A stretch of DNA of 10,896 bases from Bryobacteraceae bacterium (GCA_947456995.1 CANGVB010000061.1:1-10896), one strand, 5' to 3'; numbered from the stretch's first letter, positions 1-7,564 are shown. A program made the numbers and translations. Notes: generated by a model not told the origin, from the sequence alone.

Positions 1-92
1 CCATTAGGCTTATCCGACGCCACCCGAAGATGGCCGATCTTGCTCACCGGCGTTGAAAACGAGTTAAGGTCCCGATGACTTTGACTGTTGGA
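1..92. other. Window-edge stretch with no recognisable gene
   Basis: This lies downstream of the first S9 peptidase gene. A plus-strand frame is open from the edge to a TGA at 76-78 and a minus-strand frame is open through to the edge. Neither is long enough or distinctive enough to call a gene. I see no convincing terminator hairpin here for the peptidase gene. Confidence 0.5.
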
Positions 93-2777
93 TCAAATAT
101 TGAGGACCCGCCAAACAGCCAACGCACGCTTCCATTCCAGAATAGCCGAAGTTCCGCTAATTGCGCCACGACCTCGATTTTTATCTGTGGACTGCTCGCG
201 CTCGCGATTTAGCTCGATCATATCGACAGGCTGGGTGTGATCGCCGAGCAGGTGCTTAGCGAAGTAGTCGGCACGCAGCCAGAAGAAGTAGTTGATCGCG
301 TCGGCGTAGCCGTGACGCTTGCCGGGAAGCATAAAGAAGTCAAAGCGCTTGTTGGCTTTAATCAGGGCATCGGCCACGCGCAGAGTGGCAGCCGGGTGGA
401 CGTTGTCGTCGATGTCGCCGGTGGCGAGCATCAGGCGGCCCTTCAGGTTCTTCACCAGATCGGAATTGCGCTCAATCGTGTACTCGAACTTGATGTTGCC
501 GTCTTTGTCTTTTACCTCTTTGACACCGTGGTGCTTTTCGCTCCACCAGCGGTTGTAGATGTTGTTTTCATGATTGCCTGAGGAAGACACGGCGACCTTG
601 AAGAAGTCTGGATAAACCAGCAGGGCAGCAGTGGACATGAAACCGCCGCCGGAGTGGCCGTAGATACCAACGCGGTCCATATCGATGAAGGAGTGGCGGC
701 GGGCGAGCTGTTCAATGGCTGCCTTCTTGTCGGCAAGGCCATAGTCGCGCAGATTGCCGTAACCGTAGTTGTGATACCACTTGCTGCGCGAAGGATGGCC
801 ACCGCGGTTGCCCACTTCCATCACGATGAAGCCGAGTTGCGCGAGGGCAACGTTGGGGCTGCGGGGATTGAAGGTCTTGGTGACGCTTTCGGTTTGCGGG
901 CCAGGATAGACAAAGGCAATGATCGGGTACTTCTTCTTCGGGTCGAAATCGAAAGGCTTGTAGAGGACGCCGTAGAGATCGGTGACGCCGTCGTCAGCCT
1001 TCACCGCAAAGGGTTCAGGGGCGACGAAGCCTGCTTCTTTCAGCGCTGAGGTGTCGGTGGATTCCAGCTCCATCACAACGTTGCCTGCGATATCGAGCAG
1101 AGCGGAGGAAGGTTCGCGATTGATGCGCGAGTAGGTGTCTACGAGGTATTTGCCGGAATCGGATAGCGAAGAGGAGTGCGAGCCGTTGCCACGATCGAGC
1201 AGTTTCACGCCAGTGCCATCCAGCCCTACTTTGTAGAGATGGTTGTAGTAGGGATCTTCGTCTGCTTCTTTACCGTTGGCTTCGAAGTAGAGTGTGCGTG
1301 TCTTTTCGTCGATCGCCTCAATGCTCTCGGTGTGGTATTCGCCGGAGGTGATCTGGTTCTTCAGCTTGCCATCGCCATCGAAGAGATAGTAGTGGCCCCA
1401 GCCATCGCGCTCTGACCAATGAACCAGTTCTTTGCCGTCGGCGAGTAGGCGCAGGGGCTTCACTTCAAGGTAGGTATTGAGGCGTTCTTCGATGAGCGTC
1501 TTTACTTCACCCGTTGTGGTGTCGGCAACACAGACGTCGATCTTCTTGAGATCGCGGCTGGTGCGGTTGAAGTAGAGCTTTGAAGAAGACGCACTCAACC
1601 ACTTGGCGCTTGGGCCGGCCGCCTGTGGTGGCTGCCCCTGCTGTTGTTGATCCTGTTCGCCTGTGCGCTCCACGGCAAAGCGTCGGGCGGCTTCGCGCTC
1701 GCGATAAGTGACCGGCGCGGTGTACAGCGCAAGAGTCTGATCTTTGAACTGATCGGCCTTGATCTTGAGGCGGCTCTTTGCGGCAATGTCGAAAACTTCA
1801 AGATCCGATTGCGGCATGTTCACCTCACCGGGCATAGCATAGCGGTAGGTCTCGAGGCTTGGCCTTGGATTGGTAAGGGAATTGATCACCCAGAGTTCTC
1901 CCACCTTGCGCTGGTCGTTTCGAATGACTGAGATCTTCTTGGAATCCTGCGACCAGAAGACCTGAATCGCAGGCACGCGCGGATTCTTCATCTTGCTGGT
2001 CATGAGCCGCTTTTCTTCGGCACTGAGGCGGCGAGCGTAGCCGTAGTTCTCTTCCCCGTCGGTGGTGAGCTGAGTTTCTACAATCGTTGCGTCGTCTTCT
2101 TTTGCTACGGCCTTGTTGTAGTTGGCTTCATCCATCGCGTAGAGGTTTTGGCCGCGGGCGTAGATGACAGTCTTTTCGTCTGGAGAGAGCGATGCCCAGC
2201 GAGGCTTGCGGGGGGCTTTGTAGTCAGGCAGCAGAGACACGCGGGCGGTGGCGAAATCGTATTCAAAATAGACGAGGCGGGTGCGCGGTGCGGCCGCTGC
2301 GGCGGCTGGTCTTTGCTGTGGCTCGTCGTCTTCTTCGGGAGCTTCTGTTGTGGTGGCAACAGCGTCTTTGACGCTGTCCTTCGGCAGACCCGGGATTTCA
2401 GAATCGGCTGGCACACTCACTTCAAAAAGCAGTGCAGCATCATTCTTGACAAGCCGCCCGTTCTGAATGGGAAGGTGCTGAGCGTCGTAGGGGATGCGCG
2501 TCAGGGTTGTCAACATCGAGGCCATCTTCGCGTGATCAAAGAGCGGAGTTTTCGTTTTCTTGAGCGGGTCGGCGAGCGTGAATTTGCGGCCTTGGCTGGT
2601 CTCGTGGCTGTACCAGAAGCGGTCGCCCGTCTCGAACCATCTGGGGCTTACGTTCACATCAAAGACCATCTTCGACACTTTTTGCGGAGTCCAGCGGGCG
2701 GCCAAATCGTAGTTGGCTTTGGTCTGCGCAAGAAGAGGGCAGCACAGCGAAAAAACGAGAATCAGCGGGAAAAGCAT
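93..2777 (-). CDS. Exported S9-family serine peptidase, DPP-IV-like (N-terminal beta-propeller plus alpha/beta hydrolase)
   Basis: Predicted prolyl-oligopeptidase-clan peptidase of 894 residues that would cleave peptides outside the cytoplasm. Residues 1-18 form a signal peptide with a hydrophobic core ending in LLAQ. Residues about 30-590 look like the DPP-IV N-terminal propeller region, with blade motifs such as 'SLSPDEKTVIYARG'. The C-terminal part is the S9 catalytic domain. The nucleophile is Ser709 in GHSGGG, with Asp790 in DIDDNVHP and His822 in GKRHGY completing the triad in the expected order and spacing. Two low-complexity inserts interrupt the propeller: an Ala/Glu/Pro-rich one at about 141-167 and a Gln/Pro-rich one at about 374-390. 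The usual DPP-IV double-Glu motif (W-V-Y-E-E-E) is not evident, so dipeptidyl specificity is not assured. The last 25 or so residues after 'REREQSTDKNR' look like a non-conserved tail. The ATG at 2775-2777 has AGGA eight bases upstream. The family call is firm; the substrate is unknown. Confidence 0.93.
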   Translation of the reverse strand: MLFPLILVFSLCCPLLAQTKANYDLAARWTPQKVSKMVFDVNVSPRWFETGDRFWYSHETSQGRKFTLADPLKKTKTPLFDHAKMASMLTTLTRIPYDAQHLPIQNGRLVKNDAALLFEVSVPADSEIPGLPKDSVKDAVATTTEAPEEDDEPQQRPAAAAAAPRTRLVYFEYDFATARVSLLPDYKAPRKPRWASLSPDEKTVIYARGQNLYAMDEANYNKAVAKEDDATIVETQLTTDGEENYGYARRLSAEEKRLMTSKMKNPRVPAIQVFWSQDSKKISVIRNDQRKVGELWVINSLTNPRPSLETYRYAMPGEVNMPQSDLEVFDIAAKSRLKIKADQFKDQTLALYTAPVTYREREAARRFAVERTGEQDQQQQGQPPQAAGPSAKWLSASSSKLYFNRTSRDLKKIDVCVADTTTGEVKTLIEERLNTYLEVKPLRLLADGKELVHWSERDGWGHYYLFDGDGKLKNQITSGEYHTESIEAIDEKTRTLYFEANGKEADEDPYYNHLYKVGLDGTGVKLLDRGNGSHSSSLSDSGKYLVDTYSRINREPSSALLDIAGNVVMELESTDTSALKEAGFVAPEPFAVKADDGVTDLYGVLYKPFDFDPKKKYPIIAFVYPGPQTESVTKTFNPRSPNVALAQLGFIVMEVGNRGGHPSRSKWYHNYGYGNLRDYGLADKKAAIEQLARRHSFIDMDRVGIYGHSGGGFMSTAALLVYPDFFKVAVSSSGNHENNIYNRWWSEKHHGVKEVKDKDGNIKFEYTIERNSDLVKNLKGRLMLATGDIDDNVHPAATLRVADALIKANKRFDFFMLPGKRHGYADAINYFFWLRADYFAKHLLGDHTQPVDMIELNREREQSTDKNRGRGAISGTSAILEWKRALAVWRVLNI

Positions 2778-2785
2778 AGATAAGA

Positions 2786-2789
2786 TCCT
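2786..2789 (-). promoter_or_regulatory. Ribosome binding site of the DPP-IV-like peptidase
   Basis: On the minus strand AGGA lies 8 bases before the ATG, a good Shine-Dalgarno position that supports the chosen start. The same stretch (TAGGAT, 18 bases after TTGGTA) could also be read as a weak -10/-35 pair, but the ribosome-binding reading is simpler. Confidence 0.5.
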
Positions 2790-2806
2790 AACCCGTTGGC
2801 TGGAAC

Positions 2807-2834
2807 TTTACCAAATAGGCATCAGTGCTATCTT
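2807..2834 (+). promoter_or_regulatory. Candidate extended -10 promoter for the FAD-like gene
   Basis: A -35-like TTTACC (2807-2812) is followed after 16 bases by TGC-TATCTT (2826-2834), an extended -10 with four of six consensus bases. Transcription would begin near 2841, the ATG itself, and no Shine-Dalgarno sequence precedes that ATG. A leaderless mRNA is therefore possible. This rests on pattern matching only. Confidence 0.3.
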
Positions 2835-2840
2835 CACTTT

Positions 2841-3860
2841 ATGCCTGAGGTGTTGGTGAGAGGCGATGGGTTGGCAACGGCTGCTTGCAGCAGCCTGCTG
2901 GAGCGCGCTGGGTGGGAAGTCTTTCACGATCTGGTGGAGCGGCCCAAGTTGCCGGTGGTGCTGCTCAACACTGCCTCACAGAGTCTGATGCGGGATGTCT
3001 TTCAGAAGCCGGCATTGCTCGAAGGCTTGCACCCGATTCACAAGAGAATCGTGCGATGGGGCAAGAATGCCTCGACATTGACACTTCCGCATGAAGCCCT
3101 GGCGGTATCAGAACAGACGCTGCTGGATCGCATAAACACGCCTGTGCGAGCGAATGGATCAGCCCCGTACAGCATCCATGCGATGAAGCCCTTGCCCGGC
3201 GATAATGCCGAGGCTGCCTTTGGCACACGGCGGGCCGAAGCTGTTGCGGTTCGATTGCGCGCAAGTGCAGAGCGTAATGCCTGCTGGGTAGAATCGGTGC
3301 CGGGTGGCTGGCTCTTTGCCGTTTCTGTGAGTGAAACTGAGGCCTGGATGCTGGCGGTAGGAAACCAGAGTGAAGCCCTTCTGGAGCAGAGCGTGGCTGT
3401 ATCTGCCATCGTCGATTCGCTCGCTACAGAACGCCTGAGCTTTGCCGCCTATCCGCGCATTGCCGATCCTTTGACTGGGCCCAACTGGCTGGCCTGCGGA
3501 GGAGCGGCCATGTCGTTTGATCCTTTGTGCGGTGAGGGCACGGGACACGCGCTGCGAGAGGCGATTCTGGCAACAGCGATCTTGAAGGTACATGTGAGCG
3601 GGCAGGATTGGGGCCCTCTGCAGTCTTTGTATGAGCAGCGCCTGCGTGGCGGCTTCCGGCGTCATCTCGAGCTTTGTCATCAACTCTACGCCAGCGGCTG
3701 GGATAGCGAGTGGTGGCTGGCTGAACTGGCAAGCGTCGAGACAGGCCTGCGCCGCATTGAACGTGAGCCGCAGTGGGCCCCAAGCTACCGGCTGGAGGGC
3801 TTTGAGTTAGTGCCGCTCAAACCACTGGAGGATGTGCTCAATCTTCAGGATCCGGTGTGA
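2841..3860 (+). CDS. Atypical FAD-dependent oxidoreductase-like protein (monooxygenase/halogenase fold), degenerate cofactor motifs
   Basis: A 339-residue protein resembling PHBH-fold flavoproteins. The N-terminus reads as a Rossmann beta-alpha-beta unit ('VLVRGDGLATAACSSLL', then a helix and 'WEVFHD'). Near residues 217-240, 'WLACGGAAMSFDPLCGEG' matches the second FAD motif of monooxygenases and halogenases, normally GDAA..FDP..G.G. Both motifs are altered: the third glycine of GxGxxG is Thr13, and the usual Asp of GD is Gly221. The protein is shorter than most relatives (about 400-500 residues) and lacks the WxWxIP motif of tryptophan halogenases. The ATG at 2841 is preferred over the in-frame ATG at 2796, because it places the Rossmann strand at the N-terminus as usual. 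It sits alone between two oppositely oriented S9 peptidase genes. It could be a flavoenzyme of altered chemistry, a maturation-type flavoprotein related to LodB/GoxB, or a non-FAD descendant. The fold is moderately sure; the function is unknown. Confidence 0.7.
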   Translation: MPEVLVRGDGLATAACSSLLERAGWEVFHDLVERPKLPVVLLNTASQSLMRDVFQKPALLEGLHPIHKRIVRWGKNASTLTLPHEALAVSEQTLLDRINTPVRANGSAPYSIHAMKPLPGDNAEAAFGTRRAEAVAVRLRASAERNACWVESVPGGWLFAVSVSETEAWMLAVGNQSEALLEQSVAVSAIVDSLATERLSFAAYPRIADPLTGPNWLACGGAAMSFDPLCGEGTGHALREAILATAILKVHVSGQDWGPLQSLYEQRLRGGFRRHLELCHQLYASGWDSEWWLAELASVETGLRRIEREPQWAPSYRLEGFELVPLKPLEDVLNLQDPV

Positions 3861-5798
3861 AGGATAGGCACCTCGAATGCCGTGCGGCTCTTTGGGGAAG
3901 CGCACAAGCACAGTGTCAACGCCGCGCGATTTGAGCGCAAAGTAAAACTCTTCACTCTGAGCGATTGGAGTGCGCCAGTCTTCTTCGCCCGTCAAAACCA
4001 TCGTTGGTGTCTTCACCTTGTCGGCAAAGAATACCGGGCTGCGATCGATGTACTGCTGCGGCTTCTCCCACGGCATCGCCTTCATCCAGCGGGTCATCAA
4101 CAAGCCAATGTCGGCGCTACCGGCTTGGGTGAACCAATTGGTCACCGGGTACTGGCTGACTGCGGCTTTGAAGCGGTCTGTCTTCGTCACGATCCAGGCC
4201 GTCAACAGACCGCCACCGGAGCCACCAGTGACGTAGAGGCGTTTAGGATCCAGATAGCCTTTGGCGAGAAGGGCATCCACGCCCGTCATCAGGTCCTGAT
4301 AATCGTCACCAGGATATTTGCCGTGGATGATGTCGCCGAAGTCTTCACCATATCCGGTTGAGCCGCGCGGATTCATATAGAGCACCACAAAGCCACGCGA
4401 AGCAAAGGTCTGCATCTGGTGTTGGAACTCCACGCCGTACATGGTGTGCGGGCCGCCATGGATATCGAGAATCAGTGGATACTTTTTTGATGCCTCAAAG
4501 TCTGGCGGGAGGATCACCCAACCCTGCATCGGCTTGCCATCAAAGCTCTTCCAGTTGAGTTCTTCAGTGCGTCCGATCTTGCGAGCGGCAAGGAGGCCTT
4601 CGTTTACCTGAGTGAGCCGCGTGGGGCTAAGGCCGGGGCGAATTGAAAACAGATCTTTAGGAGCGTCTGGAGCAGAATTACTGATGGCGATCACGCTGTT
4701 GCCAGACATGGAGAATCTCTCCGAAGGTCCATATGCTGTGGAGAAGCGCATCTGGCCACTGGTGAGCGGCTCGATGCTGCCAGCTAGCGAGGCGAAGTGG
4801 AGGTGAGATTGGCCGCTGTTCTCAAGCACCGTGTAGAGGCCGGAGCTGTCCGCCTTCCAGATCGGCGAATGATAGTTGCGGTCGATTGAGGCACCAAGTA
4901 GCTTCAAGCCCTTGCCATCCATACCCACCACCCAGAGGCGTGCAGAATGATTGGATTTGCCCTGATCCTCAAAGCCAAGAAAGGCGAGCCACTTGCCGTC
5001 AGGTGAAATCGCAGGGTCTGATTCGGCGCCTTTGCGTTCTACGATGAGCCGCGCCTTGCCGGTCTGAACATCGACAGCATAAAGATCGTTCGGGTAGAGG
5101 ATCGCGTCTGCGTCGTCACGACGCGCGGCAGAGAGGACGATCGTCTTGCCATCGGGAGCCCACGAAGCCGGCCCCAAATGCGCATAGTCGCCAGTTGTTA
5201 GTTGTCGGGGAGCGCCACCTTCTGCCGAGATGATGAAGAGGTGCGGCATGCTTTCAGGCAGCAGCCCAGCGCCTCCGATGCCGTCAGATCGCCAGTTGAG
5301 TTTGGTAACAACACTTGGCCCTTCGGTCCATTTTGCTCCCGCCGGCGGCGGGGTGGATTGGATCGACCATTTGGCCTTTACCTTAACGCGAGAGAAGAAG
5401 GAGACCCAGCGCGAATCTGGTGACCAGGCCAGATCGGACATCGAATTCTCGAGGTTTGTGATCTGTGATTCAACACCGGAATCCATCCAGCGGACGATGA
5501 TCTGCGGGCGTCCAGAGCGCGTAGAAATGTAGGCTAGGCGCTTGCCGTCTGGAGACCAGACTGCGCTTGAATCGCGATGTTTGCCTTCGGTAAGCGGCCG
5601 GTTGTTCTTGCCGTCAGAACCGACAATCCAGAGATTGGAATGGAATGCGTCGGCCATCTTGTCGGCCCATTCCAACTGGTATACGACATGAGCTCCATCT
5701 GGGCTGATGCGTGGATTGGCTGGCGTACGCCAATCCCAAATCGTGTCTGGGCCGAGGGTATCAGAGGCAAAAAGAAATAACGACAGCAACAGGTGCAT
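3807..5798 (-). CDS. Exported S9C-type peptidase (acylaminoacyl-peptidase/prolyl oligopeptidase family)
   Basis: A serine peptidase of 663 residues, the usual length for S9C enzymes, which remove N-terminal residues or acyl-amino acids from short peptides. A short hydrophobic start (residues 1-12) suggests export, though it lacks a basic n-region. The propeller half carries recurrent PD40-type repeats ('SPDG' or 'APDG' followed by a hydrophobic strand) near residues 31, 81, 125, 213 and 265. The hydrolase half (about 415-663) has the oxyanion-loop motif 'ILDIHGGPH'. The triad is Ser527 in GGSGGG, Asp607 in GEEDWRTP and His639 in PHGI. The protein ends at the expected family C-terminus ('ILQWFERH'). 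Its ATG lies 7 bases after the lipoprotein stop with no clear Shine-Dalgarno sequence, so translational coupling to that gene is likely. The 3' end overlaps the convergent FAD-like gene by 54 bases. Confidence 0.94.
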   Translation of the reverse strand: MHLLLSLFLFASDTLGPDTIWDWRTPANPRISPDGAHVVYQLEWADKMADAFHSNLWIVGSDGKNNRPLTEGKHRDSSAVWSPDGKRLAYISTRSGRPQIIVRWMDSGVESQITNLENSMSDLAWSPDSRWVSFFSRVKVKAKWSIQSTPPPAGAKWTEGPSVVTKLNWRSDGIGGAGLLPESMPHLFIISAEGGAPRQLTTGDYAHLGPASWAPDGKTIVLSAARRDDADAILYPNDLYAVDVQTGKARLIVERKGAESDPAISPDGKWLAFLGFEDQGKSNHSARLWVVGMDGKGLKLLGASIDRNYHSPIWKADSSGLYTVLENSGQSHLHFASLAGSIEPLTSGQMRFSTAYGPSERFSMSGNSVIAISNSAPDAPKDLFSIRPGLSPTRLTQVNEGLLAARKIGRTEELNWKSFDGKPMQGWVILPPDFEASKKYPLILDIHGGPHTMYGVEFQHQMQTFASRGFVVLYMNPRGSTGYGEDFGDIIHGKYPGDDYQDLMTGVDALLAKGYLDPKRLYVTGGSGGGLLTAWIVTKTDRFKAAVSQYPVTNWFTQAGSADIGLLMTRWMKAMPWEKPQQYIDRSPVFFADKVKTPTMVLTGEEDWRTPIAQSEEFYFALKSRGVDTVLVRFPKEPHGIRGAYPSHRILKIEHILQWFERH

Positions 5799-5805
5799 GT
5801 CGAAA

Positions 5806-6747
5806 TTATGCGCGGCCAGCGCCTAATAAGTCCAGCGACTTGAAGGCATTCATCAGGCTGTCGAGGGACAGTTCGGCCTGCATCTTTACCGTTGCGCCCT
5901 CCTGATAGAACTGCACGGCGTCGAGCATTCGGGCGATATCTTGTTGTTCACCCTTCAGAGTGAGGCGGAGCAGGCTTGAGATTCCGCGCAGGCCGTCGAG
6001 CAACTTCTTCGCGTCTTCAACGCTGACACCTTCGGCTTCAGCACGGAAGGAAGCCCCGGTTCGAGCATCGAGATACCCCTTGACAGACTTCAAGGCCAAA
6101 GGCAAACTTTGAAGCCCGCCGATTCCTCCCGCTGGCATGGTTGGAGCATTCGAGACGATATAGAAATGGGATTCGGGCGGGAGTGTTTGCACCATGGCCA
6201 GCAATCCTGCGGGGATTCCGTTCTTGAGTTCACGATTGTCGATCAGCGTACGCAGAGCTGAGGCCTTCCCGAGTACCGCGACGCTTGAGTTGAAGAATGT
6301 GACGGCTTCTTCCTCTTTGCCCACGAGCGTAAATCCCTTGTAGGGAAACTTCTGCGCCCCTTCAATCTTCAGCTCTGGCTCAAGCCCGGCGTTAGTGATG
6401 CCGCCATCAACAAATTTGCCGCGGATCAAGGCCACCCGGTGCTTGCCGCCAAGACAATAGACAACTTCGTGCATGGCGGTGCGCAGGTCCAGGCCCGTTT
6501 GTTGTTTCAGAGTCTCCAGCGCAATCGCACCCTTGGCGGGAAAGAGTTTGTCCCAGGCTGGCGTCTTGCGAAGGTTGTCTATTCTTGCACCAATCAGAGT
6601 AGTAGTGTCGGGTGGAATAAGCGGGGCTAAGGCAGCGTCTACGCGCTGGTGCGTCGCCTCCTGTTTGCAGCCAAATAGCAAGAGCGGCGCAAGCAGTGCC
6701 CGCCGTCTTGATAGAATCGCCTCCGTAAGATGCGCATCGACTCTCAT
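5806..6747 (-). CDS. Uncharacterised predicted lipoprotein (possible Tat-type signal)
   Basis: I do not recognise the family. From the ATG at 6745-6747 the protein is 313 residues. The motif 'SRRRALLAPLLLFGC' (residues 13-27) combines a twin-arginine-like n-region, a hydrophobic core and a lipobox (L-F-G-Cys27), predicting a lipid-anchored extracytoplasmic protein. The mature part is mixed alpha/beta with repeated 'LIGARIDNLRKT' and 'FYIVSNAPT' style strands, which may recall DUF3352-like periplasmic proteins; this comparison is weak. It is the first gene of a pair with the S9C peptidase, so it may act with or tether that enzyme at the membrane. The reading frame is open for another 137 codons upstream, but those lie antisense to the conserved hydrolase gene and have no family features. 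Alternative starts are ATG at 6753 or a non-standard ATT at 6717, which would give 'ILSRRRALL' as the N-terminus. Confidence 0.75.
   Translation of the reverse strand: MRVDAHLTEAILSRRRALLAPLLLFGCKQEATHQRVDAALAPLIPPDTTTLIGARIDNLRKTPAWDKLFPAKGAIALETLKQQTGLDLRTAMHEVVYCLGGKHRVALIRGKFVDGGITNAGLEPELKIEGAQKFPYKGFTLVGKEEEAVTFFNSSVAVLGKASALRTLIDNRELKNGIPAGLLAMVQTLPPESHFYIVSNAPTMPAGGIGGLQSLPLALKSVKGYLDARTGASFRAEAEGVSVEDAKKLLDGLRGISSLLRLTLKGEQQDIARMLDAVQFYQEGATVKMQAELSLDSLMNAFKSLDLLGAGRA
6709..6717 (+). promoter_or_regulatory. Candidate extended -10 promoter for the metal-dependent hydrolase gene
   Basis: TGA-TAGAAT is an extended -10 with five of six consensus hexamer bases and lies 12 bases before the hydrolase ATG. 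No good -35 is visible, which extended -10 promoters tolerate. Initiation near 6724-6725 would leave a leader of only about five bases, and no Shine-Dalgarno sequence is seen. The element lies inside the signal-peptide codons of the opposing lipoprotein gene. Confidence 0.35.
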
Positions 6748-7563
6748 CAACATTATTGGAATCCAGATCTCCTCACATATTCCTGGATGCCGCCCGGACC
6801 CAGCCCGTTGCGAAGAAACTTTCTGCCCGCAGACCTGGAACCGACGCTCACCCAGAACACCTTCGATGGTAGCGTTGTTGTCCAGGCGGCACAGGTGCCC
6901 GAGGAAGCCACCTGGCTGCTGAACCTTGCCTCTCAGCACAAGTCCATTCTGGGCGTTGTCGCCTGGGTAGACCTGAAAGACGCGAAGATCGGCACTGTTC
7001 TGGACCAACTCCAGAAGCACCCGAAGTTTGTTGGTGTGCGGCACATCGTGCACGACGAGCCGGATGTGCGCTGGATTATGCAGCCAGAGGTGATCCGGGG
7101 ATTGAAGGAGCTGGAGAATCGCAAGATACCTTACGATTTGCTCTTGCGCCCGCCTCACCTGCCTTATATTCCCGCGCTGATCGAAAAGCTTCCCGATCTC
7201 TCAATGGTGGTGGATCACATCGCGAAGCCTTACATCAAGGAAGGCACTTTCGATGGCTGGGCGCAGGACATGGAGCGCATTGCCAAACACCCCAAACTGT
7301 ATTGCAAAGTGTCCGGGATGATCACCGAAGCAGATCACAAGAACTGGAAGTCAGAGCAACTCACTCCCTACGTGCAACACGTACTGAAACTCTTCGGTTT
7401 CGACCGGCTGATGTTTGGTTCAGACTGGCCCGTGTGCACGCTGGCCGGCAGCTGGAAGGAAGTACTGGCCGCATTTACACAGGCGCTTGGGCCACAGGTT
7501 GCCGATGAACGGGCAAAAATCCTGGGCTCAACGGCTGCGAAATTCTACGGTTTGCGGCTATAA
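6730..7563 (+). CDS. Metal-dependent hydrolase, amidohydrolase-2 superfamily (COG3618, sugar-lactonase-like)
   Basis: A 277-residue TIM-barrel hydrolase, the full usual length of this family, whose characterised members include L-fuconolactonase and L-rhamnono-lactonase. 'MRIDSHQHYWNP' supplies the N-terminal HxH metal motif (His6, His8). 'VVDHIAKP' (His163) and 'FGSDWPVC' (Asp232) supply the later metal-ligand histidine and the catalytic aspartate. No signal peptide is present, so it is cytoplasmic. The start is well fixed: an in-frame TAG at 6712-6714 lies just upstream, and HxH begins at residue 6. The 5' end is divergent from, and overlaps by 18 bases, the lipoprotein gene as called here. 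The exported DinB-like gene follows after 21 bases. No sugar-catabolism genes are nearby, so the true substrate cannot be assigned from context. The fold is certain; the reaction is inferred only. Confidence 0.93.
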   Translation: MRIDSHQHYWNPDLLTYSWMPPGPSPLRRNFLPADLEPTLTQNTFDGSVVVQAAQVPEEATWLLNLASQHKSILGVVAWVDLKDAKIGTVLDQLQKHPKFVGVRHIVHDEPDVRWIMQPEVIRGLKELENRKIPYDLLLRPPHLPYIPALIEKLPDLSMVVDHIAKPYIKEGTFDGWAQDMERIAKHPKLYCKVSGMITEADHKNWKSEQLTPYVQHVLKLFGFDRLMFGSDWPVCTLAGSWKEVLAAFTQALGPQVADERAKILGSTAAKFYGLRL

Positions 7564-7564
7564 T
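7559..7564 (+). promoter_or_regulatory. Candidate -10 element (TATAAT) for the DinB-like gene
   Basis: A perfect TATAAT overlaps the stop codon of the upstream hydrolase gene, 20 bases before the DinB-like ATG. The best -35 is poor (CTGCGA at 7535-7540, 18-base spacer). Transcription from here would begin around the GAGG at 7571, close to the ribosome binding site. It would give the DinB-like gene its own output besides read-through. Confidence 0.4.

Noticed and set aside
2148..2783. 211-codon plus-strand open frame
   Set aside because: It is a mirror frame of the DPP-IV-like peptidase gene, is rich in Gly/Val/Arg without motifs, and ends at that gene's start.
2796..2840. Upstream ATG (2796) for the FAD-like gene
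   Set aside because: It adds 15 residues before the Rossmann strand without conservation-like features; ATG 2841 starts directly at the strand.
2841..3860. Tryptophan halogenase call for the FAD-like gene
   Set aside because: The WxWxIP motif is absent, the protein is too short, and both FAD motifs are altered.
6748..7158. Upstream 137-codon extension of the minus-strand lipoprotein frame
   Set aside because: It lies antisense to the conserved hydrolase gene, contains no family motif, and would bury the lipoprotein signal sequence in the middle of a 450-residue protein.
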